Assembly (NCBI GenBank): GCA_964534765.1
Contig: CAZHRJ010000003.1
Span: 1 to 49,839, forward strand
DNA length: 49,839 bases
Reading direction: 5' to 3'
DNA from: CAZHRJ01 sp964534765
GTDB taxonomy: Bacteria; Lindowbacteria; 2-12-FULL-62-27
The first letter of the stretch is position 1; each line of letters starts with the position of its first letter. Of the stretch, positions 1 to 8,984 are shown piece by piece. The notes under the pieces are model-generated. The model made no database searches. It was not told the DNA's origin and was given only the letters and a program-made list of their open reading frames with translations. Made by a program: the position numbers and the translations under genes.

Positions 1-3000
1 CCATTGTCGCCCAGAACGGCCGCTTCACCGTCGGGCTGTTCGATACTCTCCACGTGATCTATACCGACTCGAACAATATTGATGATTCCTCCCGCGACAC
101 CGCTCTGATCATCGACGTTCAGACATCGAGCGTGACGGCCATTTACGAGGACACCGGATTTGTCGATGTCACCGATACGCTCCTGACACGGGATGCCATG
201 TATCTCCAGGTGACGGACATCGACGAGAACCGCAACCCGCAGATCAAGGATACGCTGACCCTCACGGTCTACACGGCCGATCATGAGGCGGGATTGGTGA
301 TCGACACCGAAACCTACTTCGTGACAGAGATTACCGAAACCAGCGGCATCTTCCGCAGCGCGCCCATCGTCCTGACCGACACGCTGACCCCGTCGGTCGG
401 CGATCTGAGAATTTCCTGGGGCCGCGGCGATACGATCCATGTCGCATACAGCGATCCCAACAGCGCCGATATCACCAGCGACACCGCCTTGGCGCTTGAG
501 ATTTCAACCGTCCTGTCCATCCAGCTCTTTGATGACGCCAACTTCACGGACGACGTCGACACCTATCTCACCCGGGACGCGTTTTACATCTGGGTACAGG
601 ACACCGATCAGAACATCAATCCTCAGCGCAAGGACACCCTCTCCGTCACCGTCCTCATCGGCAACAGCCGGTCCGAAGGCGGCGCCGATGGACTCGTCCT
701 CGACACCCAGACAATCGTCCTGACGGAAAATTTCGAAACCACCGCCGTCTTCGTTAGCGTCGCCTGGACCCTCACCGATACGCAGGCGCCGGTCGCGGAA
801 AACCGGTATCTCTCCTGGGGGCGCGAGGACACTTTGCATGTGGTCTACACCGACATTCTCGGAACGCCGGAAACGGGATTTGACACGGCCCTGGCGGTCG
901 AATTCCCGACTCGGATGGCCATTCAGCTCTACGAGGACACCGGATTTACGGATCAGGTGGACACGTATCTTACCCGGGACGCGCTTCTGATCGAAGTCCA
1001 TGACACGGATGAGAACCGCAATCCACAGACCAAAGACACGATATCGGTCACCATCCGCGTCGGCAACGGCACCTCGATCGGCAGTGTCCTTGGCCTGGTT
1101 CTAGATACAGAAACGGTCGTCCTGACCGAATCCTCCGAAACGAGCGGCATTTTCCGCAGCTCCCAGGTGACGCTCACCGATACCGAATACCCGATCGTCG
1201 GCAACAGCCGCGTGTCCTGGGGCCTGTCCGACACGATTCATGTCGATTACACCGATCTCGGTCAGTCCGTCGATTCCGGATTTGACACAGCTCTCGCGGT
1301 CGATCTGCCAAGCCGCATGGCCATCCAGCTCTTTGAGGATGCGGCATTCACCGACGACGTCGACACGTATCTCACCCGCGATCTGGTCTTTATCCAGGTC
1401 CAGGACACGGATGAAAACCGCAATCCAGAAATGAAGGACACCATCATCGTCACCGTACGAATCGGCAACGATCTGACCGGAAACGTCATTGACACCGAGG
1501 TCTTCGTCCTCACCGAAACCTTTGAAACCACCGCCATCTTCCGCAGCCATCCCATCCTCATCACTGACACACTCGCTCCGACGCCCAACGACGGGATATT
1601 GAGCTGGGGACTCAGCGACACCACCCATGTCCTCTATGTCGACGCCAATGACGGCACCGACAGCGGATTCGACACCGCGCTGGCCATCCTCTTCAACACC
1701 ACCGCGGTGGTACAGTTCTACGAAGACTCGATCTATCAGGATGACGTCGATACCTACTTCACACGCGATATCCTGTTCGTACAGGTGTCGGACACGGACG
1801 AGAATCTGGATCCGCAGAAAAAGGAGACCGTCACCGTCCAGGTCCTCGTCGGCAATAACGGCGACGGCCTCATTATTGATACGGAAACCCTCACCCTGAC
1901 CGAATCTGGCGACACGACCGGACTCTTCCAGAGCGGGCAGGTCCGGCTGACCGACACGGAACTCCCGGCGCCCAATAACGGTGTTCTGGTCTGGGGCAGA
2001 AGCGACACCATTTTTGTGTTCTACCGCGATGCGAACAACAGCGCCGATGTCTCGGTTGACACCGCCATCGCCATCGACAGCGCGAGCGTCGACACTGTCA
2101 TGTTCTTCGCATTCGCGTCCGGCGACACCTATCTGGTTCCGGACACGATCGGGATCGAGGTCTTTGATCTCGACGCCAATCTCCAGCCTCAGGCCCGCGA
2201 TACGGTGATCGTCTACCTGACCTCCTGGAACGCGAACGGGACGAACAAATTGATGGTCGACAGCGAGCGGCTGATCCTGACCGAGGTCTCCGAGGTGGCG
2301 GGTTTATTCCGGACGCATATCAATGGTATCTTCCTGTCCGACACGGTGATCGCCACCGGTTTCAACAACGGACTGCTCCTGGCCGGTAAGAACGATACGA
2401 TACTGGTCGAGTATCCAGACGCCATCGGCGCCGCGGAGGGCGTGGAAGTTGAGGATTCGGCCGTTGTGGGCGAGGATCCCAAGATCGACACGATTGCCCT
2501 CAGCCGGGAGGTCTACGGCACGGCGCCGGACAGCCTCATGATCCGGTTCATCGATGAGGATCGAAACGTCAATCCGCAGGACACGGAAAGCGTGGTCGTC
2601 CTGGTCCAGGTCGCTCAGACGGGCGACAGCGAGTACGTGACGCTGACTGAAATCCGCGCCGACAGTGAGTTCTGGACCGGCCAGATCTGGATTTCCGACA
2701 CCATCTCCCTGGTCCGGGGCGACAACATGCTGGTTGCCGCCAACCACGACACGATCTGGGTCCAGTATTTCGACTCCGCGCTGCTCACCAGCGGCACTGA
2801 GACGGCCTTGGTGTATCGCGCGACCCAGTCGCACACCCATTTCTTTGACAGCCAGTTTATCCAGACCAAAGATACCTACATCCGGCTGGAAATCGTGAAT
2901 ATCGAGATCCGGGACACGGATGAAAACCAGAATCCTTTCATTCGCGACACGATCACCGCGATCCTCTATATCGCCGATAAGGGCAGCGCGAGCATTAACG

Positions 3001-4730
3001 ATTCAGAGATATTGATCTTGACGGAAACGACCGATACGTCCGGCATTTTCCGCACGGATACCATCATCACGTCGGATACGCTCCTGCCTCCCTATTTCGG
3101 CGACTACAAGATTTTCGCGCGCGAGGGCGACACGTTCCACGTCGTGTATGTCGACGACGACGACGCCATGGACAGCAGTTTCGACAGCGCATCGGTCTTC
3201 TCGCCGACCTCGGCCGAATTCGACGACAGCGTCTATTTCTCTCTGGATACGGTGACGATCTTTGTCCGGGACTCCAAGCGGAATCTGAGCCCCGCCGTCC
3301 GGGAGGTCATCACGTGCACGATTGTGGCCTATACCATCGGCGACACGGAGCAGATCTGGCTGACGGAGACCGGCGAGACAACGGGCATTTTCTCCAACAA
3401 CGTCGTCTCCACCAACGGCCAGGGCGTCCCGCTCACCATCTCGGAAACCGCCCTGCCGGCCGTGGCCTTTAACAAAATCCTCACCGTCCGTCCGGGAGAT
3501 TCGATCATCCTGATTTATCGCAGCACCGTCGATTCCACCTATCTGCAGGACACGGTGCCCATCGATTTCCTGCCGACGCGATCGAAGGTGTTTGTTGACC
3601 GGACGAACTACAACATCGGCCGGCGGCTGTACATCACAGTCCACGATTCCGATCAGCGCGGCTTTATCAACGTCGCCGATACCATTGTCGTGGATGTCTA
3701 CTCCGGCGGTGAATTTGTCGGCGGCGGAGACAGCGAGCGGGTCGTTCTGACGGAGAGCGCCGACACCTGGGGATTCTTCTCGGGATTGTTTACCAACCTG
3801 TCCAACGGCGTTAAAATTGACAGCGACGTCAATACCGTCCAGTCCGGCATCCTCAATGTCCGGCCGGTCGACACGATCTTCGTCGATTACCGCGACTACA
3901 ATCAGCCCACGCCCGGTGACGTCTCCACCGACAGCGCGATCATGCTGCCCGAGTTCTCCAAGGCCAACGTCCGGCTGTTGCGCCTGGACCTCACAGACGC
4001 CGATACCTACGCGGTCGGCGATACGGTGCTGGTCGAAGTTCAGGACACGGATCAGAACCTGGACTTGAATCTGCGCGACACGCTGACGGTGATTGTGAAC
4101 AGCAACAAGTACGAAGGTGTGTACCGGGATACGGAGGTCATTCTCCTGCTGGAAAGCGGTCTCTCCACCGGCCGGTTTTTCTCTATCTCGGGCCTCCGTC
4201 TGGAAACGGGCGGGCTTGGCGTCGTCAACGACTCGATCCTCACGACCTTTGGACTCGACGTCGTCATCGCCAATTATTTTGACACCTTCAGCAACGAATA
4301 CTCCTTCGACACCACCCCCTTGGAGCAGCCCCATGTCAAAGCACGCGGCAGGTTCACGGACCAGGACAACAATGCCGTCACCTATTACAACGCGACGACC
4401 CAGGACCGCATCTACATCGAGGTCACGGATACAAACCAGAATAAGTCGATCGGCAACGCGGAGACGATCGTCGTCAAGGTGGAAATCCCGGGTACGGGGG
4501 ATTCCGAGCTGGCGATCCTCACGGAAATCGGCGCCAACAACGGCATCTTCCGTGTTACGGCCGGAATCAAACTCGTTTTCAAATACGACACGGGAACCGA
4601 TTCCGCGACCTTCGGAGACGGCAAGCTCCTCTTCCGGAACAACGACACTGTGATCTTCACCTACGTCGATCCGGACAGCGGACTCGATACCGTCACATCC
4701 AACGTGCCGATCTTCCAGTTGAACCCGAGC
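1..4730 (+). repeat. About 12 tandem coding repeats of ~382 nt (127 aa)
   Basis: Twelve copies plus the end of an earlier copy were recognised by the recurring DTD(E/Q)NxNP core and the LTExxETSGIFR motif. Copies 1-5 (about 174-2100) are the most alike, including the block TYLTRD. Later copies (2500-4700) have drifted and vary in length (355-402 nt). The pattern suggests repeated duplication with more recent homogenisation of the upstream part. Confidence 0.85.
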
Positions 4731-5813
4731 AATGTGCGGTCATTTGTCTGTTCGATCGAGCCGGGCGAGACGGCGACGATGGTCATCGTCAAGGTTTTGA
4801 GCGACACGGGAGCGGTGCTGACGATGCTGAACAACCTCGCGGCCAACATCGAGATCCTCTCCCCGGGCGTCCACGGGTTTAATTTCACCGCCTCCTCTGA
4901 AACCTTCGTCAACGGCATCGCCGGGTTCGTCTATCCGTCGGTCACCGACAACGCCGATTTCAACGCCAAAGTCACCGTCAGCAACGTCACCTTCCTGCCA
5001 TTCATCCGGATGCGGCCCGGCAAGAGCTTCACCTGTGCGTCGAGCAATCCGTACAAGGTGAACAACTCCAGGCAGACCCAGAACCGGTCGACCGTGATAT
5101 TCGAGAAGAGCCAGCTGTCGGGCTCGGCTCAGATCCAGCTCGAAAACTTCAACGAAATGAGCGACGCCACCAAGAACATGGTCGCTACCGCCAATCAGGC
5201 CTTCAGCCAGGTGCCGGGCATCACCGCGCTTGGCAGTGGTGTCTCCGACGACGCGCACGCGGAAATTTCGATTGTGGTCAAAGAGGGCGGCGCCGAGAAA
5301 AAATCATTCGATCAGGATTTCAGCATCGTCATGCAGTACAGCGACACCGACCAGGACGGATTCGTCGACGGCACAGCGATGCGGGAGAAGAGTCTCACCC
5401 CGTATTTCCTCAACCCAACGACCCTGCGCTGGGTGACCGAGCAGAAGAGCACGGTCAATGAGGAAATGAACTTCATGGAAGCCCGCGTCAATCACCTGAC
5501 GCTCTTTGCGGTTTTCGGACGCAGCACGGCGACGTCGGTGGACGGCATCATCGTCTATCCGAACCCGTTCGAGCCCAACAGCGGGCTGGGTCATACGCAG
5601 GTGACGTTTGACAACCTGCCGGACGGCGCCCGGATCCGCCTCTACGATGTGTCCGGCCAGCTGGTCGACGAGCTGTCCGTCCCCAGCGGCGCCGGCCGAG
5701 CTCTCTGGAGCGGATCGAACAAGTATGGCACGGGTGTTGCCAGCGGCGTCTACATTTACATGGTCGACGGCGCGGGCGGCCGGAAGATCGGCAAGATCAT
5801 TGTGGTCAAATAG
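1..5813 (+). CDS. Giant tandem-repeat surface protein with FlgD-like C-terminal sorting tail (5' end outside window)
   Basis: The reading frame is open from base 3, and the residues before the first ATG (54) already match the repeat, so the gene begins upstream. At least 12 degenerate repeats of about 127 residues (355-402 nt) follow. Each has a core like DTDENRNPQ followed by a DT, then an LTE-(x)-ETSGIFRS motif, then SWG-(x)-DTIHVxYTD. Cores lie near 204, 585, 987, 1389, 1775, 2149, 2527, 2892, 3247, 3634, 4024 and 4408. After about 4730 come a non-repeat Ig-like segment, an acidic stretch (SDTDQDGFVDG) that could bind calcium, and a final domain from about 5550 with VYPNPFEP, LYDVSGQL and GVASGVYIY. 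This tail resembles the FlgD-Ig/type-A sorting domains of Por (type IX) secretion substrates. I infer an exported adhesin or S-layer-like protein. The core repeat family is not one I can name. The next gene is a PorV-like barrel. Confidence 0.88.
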   Translation, partial: IVAQNGRFTVGLFDTLHVIYTDSNNIDDSSRDTALIIDVQTSSVTAIYEDTGFVDVTDTLLTRDAMYLQVTDIDENRNPQIKDTLTLTVYTADHEAGLVIDTETYFVTEITETSGIFRSAPIVLTDTLTPSVGDLRISWGRGDTIHVAYSDPNSADITSDTALALEISTVLSIQLFDDANFTDDVDTYLTRDAFYIWVQDTDQNINPQRKDTLSVTVLIGNSRSEGGADGLVLDTQTIVLTENFETTAVFVSVAWTLTDTQAPVAENRYLSWGREDTLHVVYTDILGTPETGFDTALAVEFPTRMAIQLYEDTGFTDQVDTYLTRDALLIEVHDTDENRNPQTKDTISVTIRVGNGTSIGSVLGLVLDTETVVLTESSETSGIFRSSQVTLTDTEYPIVGNSRVSWGLSDTIHVDYTDLGQSVDSGFDTALAVDLPSRMAIQLFEDAAFTDDVDTYLTRDLVFIQVQDTDENRNPEMKDTIIVTVRIGNDLTGNVIDTEVFVLTETFETTAIFRSHPILITDTLAPTPNDGILSWGLSDTTHVLYVDANDGTDSGFDTALAILFNTTAVVQFYEDSIYQDDVDTYFTRDILFVQVSDTDENLDPQKKETVTVQVLVGNNGDGLIIDTETLTLTESGDTTGLFQSGQVRLTDTELPAPNNGVLVWGRSDTIFVFYRDANNSADVSVDTAIAIDSASVDTVMFFAFASGDTYLVPDTIGIEVFDLDANLQPQARDTVIVYLTSWNANGTNKLMVDSERLILTEVSEVAGLFRTHINGIFLSDTVIATGFNNGLLLAGKNDTILVEYPDAIGAAEGVEVEDSAVVGEDPKIDTIALSREVYGTAPDSLMIRFIDEDRNVNPQDTESVVVLVQVAQTGDSEYVTLTEIRADSEFWTGQIWISDTISLVRGDNMLVAANHDTIWVQYFDSALLTSGTETALVYRATQSHTHFFDSQFIQTKDTYIRLEIVNIEIRDTDENQNPFIRDTITAILYIADKGSASINDSEILILTETTDTSGIFRTDTIITSDTLLPPYFGDYKIFAREGDTFHVVYVDDDDAMDSSFDSASVFSPTSAEFDDSVYFSLDTVTIFVRDSKRNLSPAVREVITCTIVAYTIGDTEQIWLTETGETTGIFSNNVVSTNGQGVPLTISETALPAVAFNKILTVRPGDSIILIYRSTVDSTYLQDTVPIDFLPTRSKVFVDRTNYNIGRRLYITVHDSDQRGFINVADTIVVDVYSGGEFVGGGDSERVVLTESADTWGFFSGLFTNLSNGVKIDSDVNTVQSGILNVRPVDTIFVDYRDYNQPTPGDVSTDSAIMLPEFSKANVRLLRLDLTDADTYAVGDTVLVEVQDTDQNLDLNLRDTLTVIVNSNKYEGVYRDTEVILLLESGLSTGRFFSISGLRLETGGLGVVNDSILTTFGLDVVIANYFDTFSNEYSFDTTPLEQPHVKARGRFTDQDNNAVTYYNATTQDRIYIEVTDTNQNKSIGNAETIVVKVEIPGTGDSELAILTEIGANNGIFRVTAGIKLVFKYDTGTDSATFGDGKLLFRNNDTVIFTYVDPDSGLDTVTSNVPIFQLNPSNVRSFVCSIEPGETATMVIVKVLSDTGAVLTMLNNLAANIEILSPGVHGFNFTASSETFVNGIAGFVYPSVTDNADFNAKVTVSNVTFLPFIRMRPGKSFTCASSNPYKVNNSRQTQNRSTVIFEKSQLSGSAQIQLENFNEMSDATKNMVATANQAFSQVPGITALGSGVSDDAHAEISIVVKEGGAEKKSFDQDFSIVMQYSDTDQDGFVDGTAMREKSLTPYFLNPTTLRWVTEQKSTVNEEMNFMEARVNHLTLFAVFGRSTATSVDGIIVYPNPFEPNSGLGHTQVTFDNLPDGARIRLYDVSGQLVDELSVPSGAGRALWSGSNKYGTGVASGVYIYMVDGAGGRKIGKIIVVK

Positions 5814-5870
5814 ATGGAAACAAGAAAGGAGCGGATGAAAATGTCCGATAAGACTAAAGGAGGGATTAGC

Positions 5871-6797
5871 ATGGATGACCGATGGATGCGATGGTATTGG
5901 GTGCTGGTGGCGATTTTGGCTTTAGCCACTCCGGCGGCCGCGGCCGGTGTCCACAGGAAGGCCGGGACTTCAGGATTGGCCTTTTTGAAGATCGATGTCG
6001 GGACCCGCGCGGTTTCGATGGGCCGGACGATGACAGCCATACCGGACGGGGTGAGCGCCGTTTACGGCAACCCGGCGGGTTTGCTCAAGATCCACGACAA
6101 GGAGTTTTCGATGACCTACAACGAGTGGCTGGCCGACATCAATTACAGCCACATCGGGTATGGCCTGCCGCTGTCGGACCGGACGGCAATTGCGCTTTCC
6201 GGATCCGTGGTCGATTATGGCAAGATCCAGGCCAGGGATCTCAGCGGGTTCCCGATCGGCACGGTTCGCGCGGCCGATCAGATGCTCGGATTCACGCTCG
6301 CTTATCGCCGGACGCCGAAACTCGGTGTCGGGATTACGGGCAAGGCCGTCCGGGAGAAGCTGGACGACAACCGGGCCAAGGCGGTGGCGTTCGACATGGG
6401 CATGATTCAGCAGACGGGCGTGCCGGGGCTGTTTATCGGCGCGGCGGTCCAGAATCTGGGAAGCCGGATCAAGTTTGTCCAGCAGTCCGACCCGCTGCCC
6501 TTTACGTACCGGATGGGCGCGGCGTGGCATTTGTTTGAATGGCGGCTTCAATTGGGCGCCGATGTGTTGAAACGCCGGGATACGAAGTACAAAGTGAATG
6601 TGGGCGCGGAATACCGGCCGATACAGCTCTTTGCCCTCCGTGTCGGATACAGCACGGAGAACGATCTGGATGACGGCGTCACGGCCGGATTCGGCATCGA
6701 TATGCGGGCACTGCATTTTGATTACGCCTATGTCCCCTACGGGGATCTGGGCAACACGCACCGGATGACCTTGACGTTCCGGTACGGCAAGAACTGA
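5871..6797 (+). CDS. PorV/UPF0164-like outer-membrane beta-barrel protein
   Basis: The 308-residue protein has a signal peptide (hydrophobic residues 8-20, ATPAAAAG cleavage area). The family's hallmark N-terminus follows: GLAFLKIDVGTRAVSMGRT, then IPDGVSAVYGNPAGLL, at residues 35-72. Alternating amphipathic strands run to the end (LTFRYGKN). The ATG at 5871 was chosen because AAAGGAGG (5856-5863) lies 7 nt upstream and the signal peptide then starts correctly; ATGs at 5814 and 5835 are in frame but less likely. In Bacteroidota PorV shuttles sorting-tail cargo to the cell surface. The adjacent giant protein with a FlgD-like tail makes a cargo/shuttle pair plausible, but that is inference. Other UPF0164 members have no known function. 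Confidence 0.82.
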   Translation: MDDRWMRWYWVLVAILALATPAAAAGVHRKAGTSGLAFLKIDVGTRAVSMGRTMTAIPDGVSAVYGNPAGLLKIHDKEFSMTYNEWLADINYSHIGYGLPLSDRTAIALSGSVVDYGKIQARDLSGFPIGTVRAADQMLGFTLAYRRTPKLGVGITGKAVREKLDDNRAKAVAFDMGMIQQTGVPGLFIGAAVQNLGSRIKFVQQSDPLPFTYRMGAAWHLFEWRLQLGADVLKRRDTKYKVNVGAEYRPIQLFALRVGYSTENDLDDGVTAGFGIDMRALHFDYAYVPYGDLGNTHRMTLTFRYGKN

Positions 6798-6800
6798 GAT

Positions 6801-6904
6801 GTTCAACGTTCAAAGTTCAATGTTCACCGTTGAACATCGAACCTCTTGAACCGGTCGATTGACTCAGGGTTCACGGTTTGAACCTTGAACTTTGGACGTT
6901 GAAC
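6801..6904. repeat. Imperfect 25-bp inverted repeat built of GTTCAA/TTGAAC words
   Basis: The left arm at 6801-6825 and right arm at 6880-6904 are reverse complements at 23 of 25 positions. The 54-nt interior contains a further near-palindrome (6820-6837) and another GGTTCA...TGAACC pair. It lies between the PorV-like gene and exbB, with no run of T after it, so it does not look like a simple terminator. It could be a dispersed intergenic repeat or a folded mRNA element. Confidence 0.7.
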
Positions 6905-6928
6905 GCATATTAAGGAGGATTGGTTGCC

Positions 6929-7633
6929 ATGGTTGAGATGGTTTCGCAGTGGGCCTGGGTGATTGAGGCGGCGGTCAAAAAAACCGCCCAGCAGGAAGAC
7001 TGGGTCACGCTGATTTTTACCAAAAGCGGGTTCTGTCTCTATTTCATTTTGCTCTGCTCGGTTCTGGGGTTCGCGATCATTTTGATGAAGATGATCAGTC
7101 TCCAAACCAGAAAGATTCTCCCGCCACAGCTCGGGGCGCAGTTTCTTGAACTGGCACGGCAAAGAGACATGCAGGGTCTGGCGGATCTCTGCCAGAAATA
7201 TCAGGATTCGCCACTGGCGCGGGTCACGGCGTCCGGATTGGAATTGACGGCCATCAGCGCCGATGCGGTCGAGAAGGAAATGACGACCGTGGCGGGATTC
7301 GAGCTCCAGGCGCGGGCCAGGTACTTGAGGGCGCTGGGCGTTTTTTCCAATGTCTCCATGTTCTTCGGGCTTCTGGGCACGGTGACCGGCATGATCTCCG
7401 CGTTTCGCAACATCGCCTCTCAGGGAACGACATCGACGGATATCGTGGCGGCCGGAGTTTACGAAGCCCTCCTGACCACGGCGGAAGGGTTGTTTGTCGC
7501 CATTCCCCTCTATGTCGCCTTCCACTATTTCCGGTCGCGCATCAATCGATTCGCCGATCAATTCGAGGAGTACAGCACTCGATTCGTCAAGGCGCTTTTT
7601 TACGGCAGCTCCGCCGGCGGGCCGGCCAGATGA
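6929..7633 (+). CDS. exbB: ExbB/TolQ/MotA-family proton-channel protein
   Basis: This 234-residue inner-membrane protein has three membrane segments, at about 35-55, 141-159 and 181-202, separated by a cytoplasmic loop as in ExbB/TolQ. The conserved block around GLLGTVTGMISAF (148-159) and TTAEGLFVAIPLYVAFH (183-199) is typical of the family. Together with ExbD it uses the proton gradient to drive TonB. The ATG at 6929 is preceded by TAAGGAGG (6911-6918); an upstream TTG at 6920 is too close to that ribosome site. It overlaps exbD by ATGA. TolQ is the alternative name, but the downstream TonB-like gene favours ExbB. Confidence 0.88.
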   Translation: MVEMVSQWAWVIEAAVKKTAQQEDWVTLIFTKSGFCLYFILLCSVLGFAIILMKMISLQTRKILPPQLGAQFLELARQRDMQGLADLCQKYQDSPLARVTASGLELTAISADAVEKEMTTVAGFELQARARYLRALGVFSNVSMFFGLLGTVTGMISAFRNIASQGTTSTDIVAAGVYEALLTTAEGLFVAIPLYVAFHYFRSRINRFADQFEEYSTRFVKALFYGSSAGGPAR

Positions 7634-8055
7634 AAACCCGCCGGATCAACATCCCCGGACTGGAGGAGGAGAACTTCGATTTCAACATGACGCCCATGAT
7701 TGACGTCGTCCTCCAGCTCCTCATCTTTTTCATGCTCTCCGCCAGCTTCGGCCAGGCGTCGTCTCAATTCGGCATTCAACTCCCGCCCTCCGCAAGCCAG
7801 GAGGAACTGCCGCAACGGGAAATCATCATCGTTCTCGATCAGGATCAGAAAATCTATCTCGACCGGGAGGAGGTCTCACTCAATCAGCTCTATTCCCGGC
7901 TGAGGGCCATCCCGGCGAAAACACGGGTCGTCTCCGTGCAGGCCGACCGTCGGGTTCCGTACGGAACGGTCATGAAGGTGATTTCGGTGGCGCGCAAGAG
8001 CGGGTTTTTCGATTTCGCGTTTGACGTGATCTACGAAGAGAATCTGGTGCGGTAG
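7630..8055 (+). CDS. exbD: ExbD/TolR-family biopolymer transport protein
   Basis: The 141-residue protein has a short cytoplasmic N-terminus, one membrane segment (about 24-41) and a periplasmic C-terminal domain. The motif FNMTPMIDVVLQLLIFF contains Asp25, which aligns with the proton-carrying Asp25 of E. coli ExbD. The periplasmic part (QADRRVPYGTVMKVI, then ARKSGFFDFAFDV) matches the ExbD/TolR fold. Its start overlaps the exbB stop by 4 nt and it ends 2 nt before tonB, so the three are one translation unit. Confidence 0.9.
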   Translation: MKTRRINIPGLEEENFDFNMTPMIDVVLQLLIFFMLSASFGQASSQFGIQLPPSASQEELPQREIIIVLDQDQKIYLDREEVSLNQLYSRLRAIPAKTRVVSVQADRRVPYGTVMKVISVARKSGFFDFAFDVIYEENLVR

Positions 8056-8057
8056 TC

Positions 8058-8942
8058 ATGAGTTTCTATTACTACGCCTTCGGCCGGCCCGATCCCTTGG
8101 GCCGGTTTGTCGGTCTGTCCTTCATCCTCCACACCGCGTGCCTCCTGATCTTCTGGTCGGTCCTTCAGGCCGACATCAAGACTCGACGCAATGTCGGCGT
8201 CGAAATCGCCATCCGGACCATGCCCGGCGCTTCTCCGGCCGCGCAACCCAAATCCCGGCCGGGCGCCATGCCGGCACTCCCCACCGCCCGGCGAAAAATC
8301 GGGCGGATCGTCGAGAAAAAATACAAGGTGGAAATGCCCAAGGTCGAACCGGCCGCCAAGCTCTCCGCGCGGCCGGACGAGGTCCGGCTCACCAAAGATC
8401 GAAACATGGCCAAATTCATCCGGTCGGAAAATGTGGAAGTGATGGAAGTTGAGCGCAAGGAAGTATCCAAGGAGGCGCTGGCGGCTCCGCCGTCACCCAC
8501 GCCGAAGGTGCAGATGCCGTCGGGCGAATATGTCCCGGTGGTGCCGCTCGGCGTGGATGTCAATGTCCAGTATGTGGAGGTGGCCTTCGAGGCTGAAAAA
8601 ATCGATGTCGACAATGTTCAATGGAGTCCCTCCGTCATGCTCAAGGGTCCGGTCTCGAATGAGTCGTCTTCGGAAGAGCAGTCCCCGGATCCGTCGAGGC
8701 GCAAGGCCATCCGGGTCATCAAGCCGGAGATTCCGTTGAACATGGGGATTCAGGAACCCAGGATCGAAGTGGTCTTGCGGGTGGTGATCTCCGAAAGCGG
8801 GTTCGTCGCCCAGGCGGAGATCGAGCGATCCGGAGGATATCAGGAACTGGACATCCGCGCGCTGGGCGCGGTGAGGCAGTGGATCTACGAAAGCGCCCCG
8901 CGCAAGGAAACGCGGCTGGTCAAGGTGGAATATGTTTTCTGA
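8058..8942 (+). CDS. tonB: TonB-like energy transducer
   Basis: The 294-residue protein has one N-terminal membrane anchor (residues 18-37) that carries a His (His25), as TonB anchors do. It is followed by a Pro/Lys/Arg-rich linker (about 45-110), a middle region, and a C-terminal TonB-type domain (about 210-294). The C-terminal domain includes EVVLRVVISESGFV, AEIERSGGYQELDIRAL and a closing VKVEYVF. Directly after exbB-exbD, it should link the proton motive force to outer-membrane proteins. The linker is not the usual simple Glu-Pro/Lys-Pro repeat. No TonB-dependent receptor is present in this window. Confidence 0.85.
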   Translation: MSFYYYAFGRPDPLGRFVGLSFILHTACLLIFWSVLQADIKTRRNVGVEIAIRTMPGASPAAQPKSRPGAMPALPTARRKIGRIVEKKYKVEMPKVEPAAKLSARPDEVRLTKDRNMAKFIRSENVEVMEVERKEVSKEALAAPPSPTPKVQMPSGEYVPVVPLGVDVNVQYVEVAFEAEKIDVDNVQWSPSVMLKGPVSNESSSEEQSPDPSRRKAIRVIKPEIPLNMGIQEPRIEVVLRVVISESGFVAQAEIERSGGYQELDIRALGAVRQWIYESAPRKETRLVKVEYVF

Positions 8943-8984
8943 CCTTCTTGATAAAAAAAAGTCTGTGTCTGTCTGTGATCGGCA

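Noticed and set aside
3003..4334. Long 443-codon minus-strand frame inside the giant repeat gene
   Set aside because: It mirrors the codon bias of the plus-strand repeat protein, contains no recognisable motif and conflicts with clear repeat coding on the plus strand.
174..4450. CRISPR-like array
   Set aside because: The repeats are ~380 nt, coding, degenerate and without unique short spacers; no cas genes are present anywhere in the window.
6798..6905. Rho-independent terminator after the PorV-like gene
   Set aside because: The inverted repeat has long separated arms and no T-run; it does not have terminator form.
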